NCBI GenBank assembly: GCA_020846535.1
Contig: JADLDR010000016.1
Span: 1 to 35,573, forward strand
Source: Armatimonadota bacterium
GTDB taxonomy: Bacteria > Armatimonadota > JADLDR01
Direction: 5' to 3'
DNA length: 35,573 nucleotides
Positions 16,941 through 24,843 of this stretch are shown here, piece after piece. The stretch's first letter is position 1; each line of letters opens with the position of its first letter. A model generated the notes under the pieces. It saw nothing but the letters and a program-made list of their open reading frames with translations. It ran no database searches and was not told the DNA's origin. A program made the position numbers and the translations under genes.

Positions 16941-17063
16941 TCAGCGATGCGGTCTGCCAGGAGCGCAACCGTCATCGATGTCCTTGCAAAGAACAGCGAA
17001 TCTTTGCATTGAAGATCCCGGGCATTGCTTCGTCTCCTGGCTCCTCGCAGACTGCATCGACTG
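16941..17063. repeat. intergenic inverted repeat, family A copy 4
   Basis: The left arm is degraded (GATGCGGTCTGCCAGGAGCGC) and the right arm better kept (CATTGCTTCGTCTCCTGGCT, then CCTCGCAGACTGCATCGAC). Directly behind copy 3, forming a tandem of two units. Confidence 0.7.
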
Positions 17064-17065
17064 TA

Positions 17066-18313
17066 CTACACCGGGGCTTTGTCCGGCAACCCCCAGCTTC
17101 TCCTGTAATGCTGCTCCCCGAAATGATCCAGGTCGTCGGTTAAGTAAAACATCCCCCCTCCGCGCCAGCGGTTTCCCTGGGCCAGATAGTCCGCTACGGA
17201 ACGCTGGAGGCTGGTGTCGCGGGGGAGGGTGACCGGGTCGAAGTCGTCTTTGAGGAAGATGAACCAGAGGCCGTCGGTCCCGCTGGAGGGGATCGGGAAG
17301 AGGTAGAGTTCCCGCTGGAAGGCGACCAGGTTGTCCGAGGAGAGTTTGACTTCCTCGAACTGGGTATTGAAAATCCAGGAATAGCAGGCGATTACCCGGA
17401 AAGGCTCGTCCGGGAAATGGGCGCGAAAGAAGGGAACGGCCCGGCGCATGGAATCGGCGCACCGCTCAGGGGTCATGCCGCCACCGGCGGGGATGTGCAT
17501 ATCCAGGGTGGCGTCGCCCGGCTTGAGTACGCATTCCCACTCGTCCAGAGGCAGGGAGACTGCCTGCCGGAGCGCGTAGCCTTGTGGAGCGATAGGGCAG
17601 CCGGAGACAGCGCCTTCCGTGTGAGCGAGCGACGCCTGCCAGCCGTCCGCATCCATATAGCCCTCCTCGTTGAAACAGGTTCCCTCGTTTGCCAGGGCGA
17701 TCACCCGGCCTGTGGAGCGGTGACGGTAGGCTTCCAGTTGGCCCCAGAAAGGCCGGATCATGTATTCCATCCGGCCCACCCGGAAGAGCCTTCCGGCGGT
17801 GTAGTGGCGGAGCCAGTAGGCGCTGGTGACCGTAAAACCGAGCCGCCCCTTCGTCATGCGCCCGTAGTTTCCGGACATGCAGGCGATTTGACGGCAGGTA
17901 TCTCGCGTAATCTCCTCCGAAACCCCTATCCGGCGATGGACCGCTCGCACCTGTGGGATCATCCCCATCGCCACCAGCAGGTAAAGAATCCCTCCCGATT
18001 CTCCCAGTATCCGCTCCAGGCCGGGCCAGCGGCCCATCTCATTGTAATCGAGATGCTCGAAGAGGAGCCGGTAGCAGTGCCCGGCGAACAGGCGGAGGGC
18101 TTCGTTCTTGCGGATGCGCCGGGCGGTTTCGAGCAGAACCGGTTCCGCCGCCTCATCGAAGCCGCACCAGGCGCGGCTCTCTCGAATCTGCTCCTCCTCC
18201 AGAAAGAAGGGGGGTTGCCCTTCCAGCGCGGCCCTGGATTCATCCCAGTGGGGCCGAAAAACCTCCAGGCTGCATGGCTCCCTGATTTCGGAGAGCAATC
18301 GCTCCAGGGTCAT
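17066..18313 (-). CDS. acyltransferase-like protein (NAT_N/GNAT_C type)
   Basis: Protein of 415 residues. The helical N-half (about 60-200) and mixed C-half match, from memory, the acyltransferase family described as an N-acyltransferase N-terminal domain plus a GNAT-like C-terminal domain (DUF5596): LYLLVAMGMIPQVRAVHRRIGVSEEITRDTC, GRLFRVGRMEYMI, then the C-terminal LDMHIPAGGGMTPERCADSMRRAVPFFRAHFP and CYSWIFNTQFEE...SDNLVAFQREL. Members are thought to transfer acyl groups, but no substrate is established. There is no signal peptide, so it acts in the cytoplasm. The start overlaps the stop of the kelch gene (ATGA on the minus strand), so it is translationally coupled as the second gene of the pair. 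Confidence 0.75.
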   Translation of the reverse strand: MTLERLLSEIREPCSLEVFRPHWDESRAALEGQPPFFLEEEQIRESRAWCGFDEAAEPVLLETARRIRKNEALRLFAGHCYRLLFEHLDYNEMGRWPGLERILGESGGILYLLVAMGMIPQVRAVHRRIGVSEEITRDTCRQIACMSGNYGRMTKGRLGFTVTSAYWLRHYTAGRLFRVGRMEYMIRPFWGQLEAYRHRSTGRVIALANEGTCFNEEGYMDADGWQASLAHTEGAVSGCPIAPQGYALRQAVSLPLDEWECVLKPGDATLDMHIPAGGGMTPERCADSMRRAVPFFRAHFPDEPFRVIACYSWIFNTQFEEVKLSSDNLVAFQRELYLFPIPSSGTDGLWFIFLKDDFDPVTLPRDTSLQRSVADYLAQGNRWRGGGMFYLTDDLDHFGEQHYRRSWGLPDKAPV

Positions 18314-19419
18314 TCTTTCACTCTCGTCAGTTTCCAGACATCAGGGGTCATATTGTTCCCTGCGACGACCCACAGGGCGTTTCGATAGGCGAAGAGGCTG
18401 GAGGCATGGCGCGGCGGCCAGGGCGTGCCGGGAACCTCATGCCAGCGAACGCCGTCCGCGGACCACCAGACATCGGCTCGGTTGGACTGGTTCCATCCTT
18501 CCAGCACCCACATCTTGCCGTCGAACACGGCCACATCATGGTACTGGCGGGGATGCCAGGGGGCTTTCTCCAGATGCCGCTGCCAGTGAACGCCGTCCGC
18601 GCTGCTCCACACATCGTTATAGAAGTTGCGGTAGGGCTGGCCCGGGGTGTCATAGGTTCCGCCGCCGAGAATCCACATGCGTCCCTTGAAGACCGCGCTT
18701 CCCCCGATCATCCCTCGGGGCGACCAGGGCGCTTTCTCCAGAACCCGCTTCCACTGGATGCCGTCCGAGGAGCGCCAGACATCGTTATAGAAGGCTTCCT
18801 CCGCCGGGCCGAACTGGGGCAGGGTCTGCCCGCCCATCACCCAGATCTTATCCTGAAACGTCACGGTGTAATGTAGCGCCCGCGGCCCCCAGGGAACCTT
18901 CTCGACGGCCCTGTCCCAGTGAACGCCGTCCGCGCTGCTCCAGACATCGCTCTGGTAATGCCCCTGAATCGGGTCTCCCCCGACGATCCACATCTTTTTG
19001 CGGTGTACGACATACCCGGCGGTATGCCGCCCTTCCCAAGGAGCCTGCGGGTTTACCAGCGTCCAGTCTTTGCCGTCATCGGTGGCCCAGACCTCGCTGT
19101 TGCAGATACGCGGGAAATACACCTTATCGCCCGGGTTCCAGCCGCCCAGTAGCCACATCTTGTTCTGAAACACCAGCGCCCCCGCCCCGTCCCGCGCGGC
19201 AAAAGGGGCGCTGTCGGTCACGCAGACCCACTGGTAGCGCGGGAGCGCGGCGGTTTCTTTCTTTGTAGGGTTCATAGAAGGTTTCCTTGTGGTTAGAGAC
19301 GGCCTGCGATTCCCGGCAGGCCGTTTGACATCTCCGCTGCCGGAGGCCGCATACCCTGTCGAGTTCTCACTGGTCAGCAGCGTCAAAAAAGCAAGAAGAA
19401 TTGACAAGGGCCTCGACAT
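18310..19419 (-). CDS. exported kelch-like beta-propeller protein
   Basis: Protein of 369 residues from ATG 19419, which has AAGGA upstream and opens a signal peptide (MSRPLSILLAFLTLLTSENS). Residues about 60-365 contain five or six propeller blades with the kelch pattern: a strand ending in MW(I/L)(L/V)GG, then NDVW.S.DG..W.R, then APW..R. Two blades are nearly identical at DNA level (18583-18616 and 18916-18949), a sign of recent internal duplication. Such proteins bind glycans or other ligands; no copper-oxidase residues of galactose oxidase are recognisable. It is the first gene of a coupled pair with the acyltransferase, suggesting the two serve one pathway, which would be a new association if conserved. 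Confidence 0.75.
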   Translation of the reverse strand: MSRPLSILLAFLTLLTSENSTGYAASGSGDVKRPAGNRRPSLTTRKPSMNPTKKETAALPRYQWVCVTDSAPFAARDGAGALVFQNKMWLLGGWNPGDKVYFPRICNSEVWATDDGKDWTLVNPQAPWEGRHTAGYVVHRKKMWIVGGDPIQGHYQSDVWSSADGVHWDRAVEKVPWGPRALHYTVTFQDKIWVMGGQTLPQFGPAEEAFYNDVWRSSDGIQWKRVLEKAPWSPRGMIGGSAVFKGRMWILGGGTYDTPGQPYRNFYNDVWSSADGVHWQRHLEKAPWHPRQYHDVAVFDGKMWVLEGWNQSNRADVWWSADGVRWHEVPGTPWPPRHASSLFAYRNALWVVAGNNMTPDVWKLTRVKE

Positions 19420-19493
19420 GATGATCCTTTCATCGCTTGAACGTAAAACGCCCCGAGTTTCATGCTCTCTGGCGAAATCAACCCTGCCCTTGC

Positions 19494-19571
19494 GAGGAGC
19501 GTTAGCGGCAAAGCCATCTCCGAAGCGCAAGGCTGCCGAGAAGTGAAATCTCTTCGCAACGACATCGGGAT
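19494..19571. repeat. intergenic repeat, family A copy 5 (degraded)
   Basis: The left arm (TTGCGAGGAGCGTTAGCGGC...CATCTCC) and a weak right arm (GAAATCTCTTCGCAACGACATCG) are present. They lie between the kelch gene and the broken glycosidase-like gene. Confidence 0.55.
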
Positions 19572-19622
19572 TTACCCGGCAAAGGCTTTCGTGACGATAT
19601 CCCATGGGCTGTAATGATCAAT

Positions 19623-20818
19623 TTATTCCACGCAGAAGACGACGATTCCTTCGCCTTCCGACTGGCGGACGCGATCCAGTACGCGGAGAAACTTTTCGGG
19701 CGGCCGGGGACCGGCAGGGTCTTCTTCATTATAGAGGGAATTGACGGCGAACCCGATCAGCAGGCTCCGGTAATCCCGCGCCCACTCTTTCTGGGAGCGG
19801 ATGCTTTCGGCGAGCAGGTTCAGGTAGTACTCGAAGGCACCGGGGATGTGGCCCCGGTAGTCCATCGGGATGCAGATGTCCACATAGGGCGGGAAGGTGC
19901 GCCAGTCCTGGCCGATGAACCTGCCGCTGCGTACAGGATTCTTGAAGATGGCTGCCGAAAACTCCATCCGCGGCCTGACCTCCCGCACGGCCTCTGCGGT
20001 CATCCGGGCAAACTCCTTGACCCAGTGCATCCGGTAGGCGTAAAAGAAATAATCGAGGTCGTACGCCCGCCCTGGAAAAAGCTGCCCTCCAACAGGAAAC
20101 GGCTCTTGAAGGCGCGGCTCAGGCGACCCCAGTTGGCGGGCAGCGCCTTCGGGCTTTGCTCCCAGTGCGATTCCAGATACGGACGGTCGTAGAGCGCGCG
20201 ATCAAAAGGTTTCTGCGGATAGCTTTCGGAGACGAACCCGCTGAACTTCGGCATCTGCTCCAGGCAGTAATCGCAGAAGCAGTATTGATCCGGGGCCAGG
20301 TCGCCCGGATAGCGGATATAGTCGCGGTGGATCGAATCCACCTCATAGCGTTCCGCGAATTCCCGCATGAGGGGAGCCAGCCATTGATCGGTATAGCCGG
20401 GCCTTCACGCCGGGCACATCCAGAGCGCCCCGAACCGCTTTCCTCTCAGGATTTCTTCGGAAGTGGTTCGCCCGGCGGCATCCTGCATCGCCCATTCGGG
20501 ATGTGCGCGGTAGGCCGCTCCTCGCTCGCCTTCATAGTAATCGATCATCCAGGCATGGAACTGCACGCCGCGCTTCCGGCGCTCTTCCAGCAGGGCAGCA
20601 GGCAGGTCGAAATCGTTATACCCAGAGGCCACCGCCTCCGGGAAAAGGGCGCTCGGCCAGTAGAGCAGCCCGTTCCCGCCCTTCAGATGCACAAAAAGGG
20701 CGTTGATACCCGCCCGCTGAATTTTGTCCACATACGCCGCCACCGATTCTCGCGTCCAGCCCATCCCGCCGACACCGCACCAGACGCCCCGCGCTGCAAA
20801 TGAGGAATAATCCGCCAT
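19623..20818 (-). pseudogene. glycosidase-like (GHL10/family 10) gene, stop and frameshift
   Basis: The N-terminal part (ATG 20818, AAGGA upstream) reads RGVWCGVGGMGWTRESVAAY...GINALFVHLKG..., the pattern of hypothetical glycoside-hydrolase TIM barrels. It meets an in-frame TGA at about 20405-20407 after LWMCPA. The same frame then continues without interruption (RPGYTDQWLAPLMREFAERYEVDSIHRDYIRYPG, CFCDYCLEQ). Near 20075 a 1-base change in a run of G/C shifts the frame; the family-like text YDLDYFFYAYRMHWVKEFAR resumes and runs to 19623. The join gives a protein of about 395 residues with the DGIH.DYIRYP-type signature (here DSIHRDYIRYP) and barrel strands. No signal peptide is seen. It is a decayed gene, or contains two sequencing errors, or (stop only) a recoded UGA. 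Confidence 0.75.
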
Positions 20819-20877
20819 TCGTGATTCCTTTCCGCGATAGCTTGCGCTTTTTGTATTTTATCAGGACTTTTGCTCTT

Positions 20878-20940
20878 GTAGGGGCGAACCTATGTGTTCG
20901 CCCCAGGCACAGGGCAGACACGCAGGTCTGCCCCTACCGG
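20878..20940. repeat. intergenic inverted repeat, family B copy 2 (double)
   Basis: Two nested stems: GGGGCGAAC...GTTCGCCCC and GGGCAGAC...GTCTGCCC, bracketed by GTAGGGG (20878) and CCCCTAC (ending 20936). It lies between the start of the broken glycosidase-like gene and the insertion sequence. Confidence 0.75.
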
Positions 20941-20990
20941 TCGCCCCATCCGGGGGACAAAGCCAAAGTCCAAATAGATTTGTGGTGCGA

Positions 20991-21020
20991 TTGACATAGG
21001 GTATCCCGTTGTGGTAGACT
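20991..21020 (+). promoter_or_regulatory. transposase promoter (leaderless)
   Basis: TTGACA (20991-20996), 18-bp spacer, TAGACT (21015-21020). The expected start site coincides with the ATG at 21027 and no ribosome binding site is present, so the mRNA is probably leaderless. Confidence 0.55.
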
Positions 21021-21026
21021 CCATCC

Positions 21027-21965
21027 ATGATTACTTATGCCCACTTAACCCGACATCCTGCGGCAGCCCCCAGCCTCATTGGCATGACGCTGCCCGCCTT
21101 CGAGGCGCTGTGGGCTGATGTTGAACCCGCGCATCGGCAGCGCCTCCGAGTCAGCCCGCTCAGCAAACGGACGAAGGCTGCGTGCCAGCGGGCGGTGGGG
21201 GCGGGGCCGAAGTATCGCTATGCCCTGCGGGACCGATTGTGGCTGACCTTGTTCTGGCTGAAGGTCTACACGACCTATGAGGTGATGGGCTTCTTCTATG
21301 ACCTGAACAAGACCCATGTCGAAGACATCCTCCAAGACATCCTGGCGACCCTGGCGACGCTTTCGACTTTTGTGCTGGAACACCCGGATCCCTCCCGCCG
21401 GAAACTGCACTCGGTGGGGGAGGTGATGGACGCCTTTCCCGAGATACGTTGGGTGATCGATGCCACTGAGCAGCGGATCCAACGGCCCCAGAGTACGAAG
21501 GATAACGACCGCCAGAAGCCGTATTATTCCGGCAAGAAGAAGGCCCACCCCCTCAAGACCCAGGTCGTAGTGGCTCCCAATGGTCAGATCGGCGCGGTGT
21601 CGGAGAGCGTGTCCGGGGGGAGCCCCCATGACCTGACCCTGTTGCGCCAGACGCACCTGATCGAACGGTTGGCCCCCGACGAAGGGGGCATGATGGACAA
21701 GGGCTATCAGGGCCTCCAGAAGGACTATCCGCAACGGCGTCTCTATCTGCCTTTCAAGGCGCGACGGGGCCATCCCCTCACTCAGGACCAGAAAGCCGAC
21801 AACCGCCAGTTGGCCCGGTATCGGATCGTGGTGGAACACACGCTGGCCCAGATGCAGCACGTTGGCGTGTTGGCTCAGGTCTATCGCCAGGATCGGGACG
21901 GGCACAGCCAAGTCGTGCGGGTGGTGGCGGGGCTGGTCCAACGGCGTATTGAGAGGCACCGTTGA
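21027..21965 (+). CDS. IS5-like transposase (DDE_Tnp_4 type)
   Basis: Protein of 312 residues that cuts and joins the ends of the surrounding element. The N-terminal 110 residues carry a helix-turn-helix-like region (LRDRLWLTLFWLKVYTTYEVMGFFYDL). The catalytic core has the three acidic residues in family context: VIDATEQRI (D), MDKGYQGL (D) and YRIVVEHTLAQMQ (E), with KKKAHPLKTQVVV and SGGSPHDLTLL between them. The layout is that of the DDE_Tnp_4/HARBI1-like superfamily found in IS5-group elements. The reading frame is intact, and the promoter lies within the left end of the element. Confidence 0.92.
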   Translation: MITYAHLTRHPAAAPSLIGMTLPAFEALWADVEPAHRQRLRVSPLSKRTKAACQRAVGAGPKYRYALRDRLWLTLFWLKVYTTYEVMGFFYDLNKTHVEDILQDILATLATLSTFVLEHPDPSRRKLHSVGEVMDAFPEIRWVIDATEQRIQRPQSTKDNDRQKPYYSGKKKAHPLKTQVVVAPNGQIGAVSESVSGGSPHDLTLLRQTHLIERLAPDEGGMMDKGYQGLQKDYPQRRLYLPFKARRGHPLTQDQKADNRQLARYRIVVEHTLAQMQHVGVLAQVYRQDRDGHSQVVRVVAGLVQRRIERHR

Positions 21966-22077
21966 AAGTCTACGCCGCTAACTGAAAATGTCAAGGTTCT
22001 CAAAGACGCACATCAACCCGAATACTATCACACCACAAGTCTATTATAGAGAAAACCTCCTTCAACAGCGATATCGA

Positions 22078-22195
22078 TACAGTCTGTGAGGAGCTTTAGC
22101 TTTGCGGTAATCTCCAGGGTTTCAAACGCCGACAGAGCTTCGTTCTTTTGCCAGTCTGAAGATTGCTTCGCTTCGCTCGCAATGACATCGATAGG
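22078..22195. repeat. intergenic inverted repeat, family A copy 6
   Basis: Left arm ACAGTCTGTGAGGAGCTTTA...GGTAATCTCCAGGGTTTC; right arm CAGTCTGAAGATTGCTTCGC then TTCGCTCGCAATGACATCG. The arms are more diverged than copies 1 and 3. The 400 bases from 21966 to 22366 contain the right end of the IS, this repeat and the promoter at 22272; no gene is seen. Confidence 0.65.
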
Positions 22196-22271
22196 ACGCT
22201 ATGCCCTGGCGTAAGTCCCGATATATTTCGTTTTGTCCTGTCGAGTTCCTCCCGGCCTGCTTGCAAAGGTA

Positions 22272-22300
22272 TTGACAATACATGATGGAAGGATTATACT
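22272..22300 (+). promoter_or_regulatory. promoter of the lipid-type radical SAM operon
   Basis: TTGACA (22272-22277), exactly 17 bases, TATACT (22295-22300). This is the strongest promoter match in the region and should start transcription near 22307. Confidence 0.85.
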
Positions 22301-22366
22301 TGTTGTGTCTCTGTGGTATTTGCCGCACATCCGAACCGCCGTTCGCTGTTTTCGTCAGGGTTAAAA

Positions 22367-23806
22367 ATGGCTGCTCACAAAACGCTGCAACGCGACTATA
22401 TCTTCCATGCTTTTACGCAAAGCCTCTGCGGGGAATGCGAAACGCCGGCCCCGGCCAAGCTGATCCTTCAGGAGGGGCAGGTTCGGCTCCTCAAACGCTG
22501 CCCCTTGCATGGAGAGCAGCGGGAACTGCTGGAAGAAGACGCCGGCTGGTATCTGAACCGCTACGCCTTCGACAAGCCCGGGAACTGCGTCGCACCGCAG
22601 ACGCCGGTTCGATATGGCTGCCCCGACGACTGCGGCCTCTGCCCGGATCACGAGCAGCATACCTGTATCGGGGTGCTGGAGATCACCGGAGCCTGCAACC
22701 TAGGCTGCTCGGTGTGCTATGCCGACGCGGGGCCGGGCGGCCCGATGCCTCTGAATATGGTTTCACGGATATTGGCCTCGTATCAGGAATCCGAAGGCAG
22801 CCGGGCAGAGGTGCTTCAACTGAGCGGTGGGGAGCCGACCCTGCACCCGGATGTGCTGGATATCGTCGAGATGGCCCAGCAGGAGGGCATCCGGCATGTC
22901 ATGCTCAACACCAACGGGCTGAGGATTGCGGAGGACAGAGCGTTCGCGGAGGCGCTGGGCCGTTTCCAGGGCGGCTTCGAGATTTACCTTCAGTGCGACG
23001 GGCTGGAGGCGGCGACTCACCGAAAGCTGAGAGGCCAGGATCTGACCGAGATCAAAGCCCGCGCCCTGAGCAATCTGGCCGAGTTCCGTGTGCCGGTCAC
23101 TCTGGTGGCGACGATCTGCAACGGGGTGAACGACCATGAGATCGGGCGGCTGGTGGAATTCGGCATCGGCCAGCCGTGCGTTCGGGGGATCAACTTCCAG
23201 CCGATGGCCTTTTTCGGGCGCATGCTTCCAGCGGACCGGGAAAATCGGATCACTTTGACAGGTATTTTGAGGCGCATCGAGGAACAAACCGGCGGGCTGA
23301 TTGGCCGTCAGGACTTCGTTCCCCTCCCCTGCGATACCGACCGGGTGGCTTTCACCTATCTCTACCGGCGGGGGAAGGCGTTCAAACCCCTCTTTCGCCC
23401 GGCCCAGGTGCGGCAATTCCTGCCTCTCGTCAGAAATACGCTGGCTTTCTATCAGGAAGACTTCACTCGGGATATGGCAGGCGACCTCCGGTCGGCAAGC
23501 GGCCTCTGTTCCTGCGCGAGCTTTCTGAAAGCGGCCCTGCCCCTCCTGCCGCTGAAAGCCCGATCCCTGGCCTCCGGGGACACCGCCCGCTTCCTGAATG
23601 AAGAGACCTTCCGCATCACGGTCACTTCCTTTTCAGACCGCTACAATTTCGATATGCGCTCCATCAAAAAAGAGTGCGTCCATATCCTGACCCCCGACCT
23701 TCGCAAGATTCCCTTTTCGGTATACAACATTCGCTATCGGAGCCGGTATGCATCCGCCTTTCCAGAGCTATACGAAAATGCTGGAGACTCCGCAGAGCGT
23801 CTTTGA
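22367..23806 (+). CDS. radical SAM protein, COG1964/tetraether-synthase-like
   Basis: Protein of 479 residues from ATG 22367; a GTG at 22313 would add 18 residues and neither start has a strong ribosome site. The N-terminus has a rubredoxin-like set (C21-x2-C24 ... RCPLHGE with C45). Next is YGCPDDCGLCPDHEQHTC, then the SAM cluster EITGACNLGCSVCYAD (C110, C114, C117) and LSGGEPTLHPD. This order (CPxxCGLCxxH...T, then a radical SAM core) is what I recall for COG1964, the family of MJ0619 and archaeal tetraether lipid synthase Tes. Tes couples two lipid tails at unactivated carbons; relatives methylate pterins. Extra cysteines near the C-terminus (GLCSCASF, KKECVHIL) suit further iron-sulphur clusters. 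It is first in an operon of membrane proteins, supporting a lipid substrate; the exact reaction is unknown. Confidence 0.8.
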   Translation: MAAHKTLQRDYIFHAFTQSLCGECETPAPAKLILQEGQVRLLKRCPLHGEQRELLEEDAGWYLNRYAFDKPGNCVAPQTPVRYGCPDDCGLCPDHEQHTCIGVLEITGACNLGCSVCYADAGPGGPMPLNMVSRILASYQESEGSRAEVLQLSGGEPTLHPDVLDIVEMAQQEGIRHVMLNTNGLRIAEDRAFAEALGRFQGGFEIYLQCDGLEAATHRKLRGQDLTEIKARALSNLAEFRVPVTLVATICNGVNDHEIGRLVEFGIGQPCVRGINFQPMAFFGRMLPADRENRITLTGILRRIEEQTGGLIGRQDFVPLPCDTDRVAFTYLYRRGKAFKPLFRPAQVRQFLPLVRNTLAFYQEDFTRDMAGDLRSASGLCSCASFLKAALPLLPLKARSLASGDTARFLNEETFRITVTSFSDRYNFDMRSIKKECVHILTPDLRKIPFSVYNIRYRSRYASAFPELYENAGDSAERL

Positions 23807-24401
23807 GCTGGCAGCCGTTGCCCTGGTTCAGTTGTGCGTGGCGGCGGTTCTGATGGCCGTCCTGCTGAACTTCCTGTCGGCCCACACTTCCGGTCGGGTC
23901 GCCCGGAAGCAGAAAAGCCCGGTGGCGACCGGCTCAATGCTGGCCTTTTTCCTGAGCTATTACCTGATCGTCCACAACCGGATCGCCGTTGTCCGGCTGG
24001 AGAGCCTTCTGTGGCAGGATGTTTTAATTGCGGTCGGTCTCGCTGTGATGATCCTGGGAACGCTGGTGAACCTGATGGGCCGCCTCCGACTGGGATCGAA
24101 CTGGGCCAACCAGGTCACGGTCTATACCGACCAGACGCTGGTAACCGGCGGAGTCTACGGGATCGTGCGCCATCCCCTGTATGCCTCTCTCATCTGGATG
24201 TTCTACGCCGGAAGCCTGATCTACCGCAACTGGGGCGCTTTCCTGGCGACCTCGCTGATCTTCCTCCCGGCCATGTTCCTCCGCGCCCGCCAGGAGGAAG
24301 CCTTCCTGGTCGAGCGATTTCCCGACTATCCCGCCTACCGCAGCCGCGTGGGCATGTTCTTTCCGAAAATAACAGGAGGTCGCAAAGATGCTGTCCGTTA
24401 A
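23748..24401 (+). CDS. ICMT/PEMT-type membrane methyltransferase
   Basis: Protein of 217 residues (207 from the inner ATG 23778). It overlaps the radical SAM gene by 59 bases, which implies coupling. It has four or five membrane helices and the C-terminal signature of isoprenylcysteine carboxyl methyltransferase and phospholipid N-methyltransferase relatives: VTGGVYGIVRHPLYASLIWMF, then RARQEEAFLVERFPDYPAYRSRVGMFFP. These enzymes use SAM to methylate lipid-soluble substrates at the membrane. In bacteria the substrate is rarely known. Here, beside a Tes-like radical SAM enzyme and an Lgt-like protein, a lipid or lipid-linked head group is the likely target (inference). Confidence 0.82.
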   Translation: MHPPFQSYTKMLETPQSVFELAAVALVQLCVAAVLMAVLLNFLSAHTSGRVARKQKSPVATGSMLAFFLSYYLIVHNRIAVVRLESLLWQDVLIAVGLAVMILGTLVNLMGRLRLGSNWANQVTVYTDQTLVTGGVYGIVRHPLYASLIWMFYAGSLIYRNWGAFLATSLIFLPAMFLRARQEEAFLVERFPDYPAYRSRVGMFFPKITGGRKDAVR

Positions 24402-24843
24402 ACCCGTCTCCGTCTCGCGGTTCGGCTTCGCTTTCTGCCGCTATACCGTGACCCTGTTCCTCTGGCTGGCCTTTTTCACCCGCACCCGGGAGCCGATCCT
24501 GGCGGCTGCCGTCGTTATGGCGCTGTCGGCTGTCCTGACAGTAAGACGCGCGCCCCTGATCGCGCTCTGGAACATCAGCCTCCAGCGGTTTTTCCCGGGG
24601 CAAACGGTCATGCTCGATGAACACGCCATGCGCTTCGCCCATACTCTCGCCACCGTGATGCTGGCCGCCACCCTCGCCCTCCTTTACGGCGGCTACGATC
24701 ACCTGGGCCGGGTCTTCCTGATGTATATCGCTGCCTTCAAGACCATTGGAGCGGTCGGGTTTTGCCCGGTTTCCCGGCTCTACGGCTGCCTGTCCGGCCA
24801 GGGCGGGTGCTGCGGGCTGCTGGGGCGCTCCTCGCATGAATGA
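24388..24843 (+). CDS. DUF4395-like membrane protein
   Basis: Protein of 151 residues, overlapping the methyltransferase by 14 bases and the Lgt-like gene by 8. AGGAGG lies just before the ATG. About four membrane helices are present, and the C-terminus is cysteine-rich (KTIGAVGFCPVSRLYGCL...GGCCGLL). The GFC...C ending with preceding helices resembles DUF4395, small integral membrane proteins of unknown role that often sit beside thioredoxin-like or sulphur-handling genes. The cysteines could bind metal or form disulphides. In this operon it may be an accessory subunit of the lipid-modifying enzymes, which is inference. Confidence 0.65.
   Translation: MLSVKPVSVSRFGFAFCRYTVTLFLWLAFFTRTREPILAAAVVMALSAVLTVRRAPLIALWNISLQRFFPGQTVMLDEHAMRFAHTLATVMLAATLALLYGGYDHLGRVFLMYIAAFKTIGAVGFCPVSRLYGCLSGQGGCCGLLGRSSHE

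Larger units (their letters stand above)
20973..22045 (+). mobile_element. IS5-like insertion sequence
   Basis: About 1.07 kb. Imperfect terminal inverted repeats are AATAGATTTGTGGTGCGA (20973-20990) and, inverted, AATAGACTTGTGGTGTGA (22028-22045), 15 of 18 matching. If the ends are taken at GATTTGTGG, both sides are flanked by TA, a possible 2-bp target duplication. It contains one transposase gene (21027-21965) and no passenger. Intact ends and an open transposase suggest recent movement. Confidence 0.8.

Noticed and set aside
16777..17063. CRISPR array
   Set aside because: The repeats are inverted, unequal and unspaced; no regular direct repeats are seen anywhere in the window.
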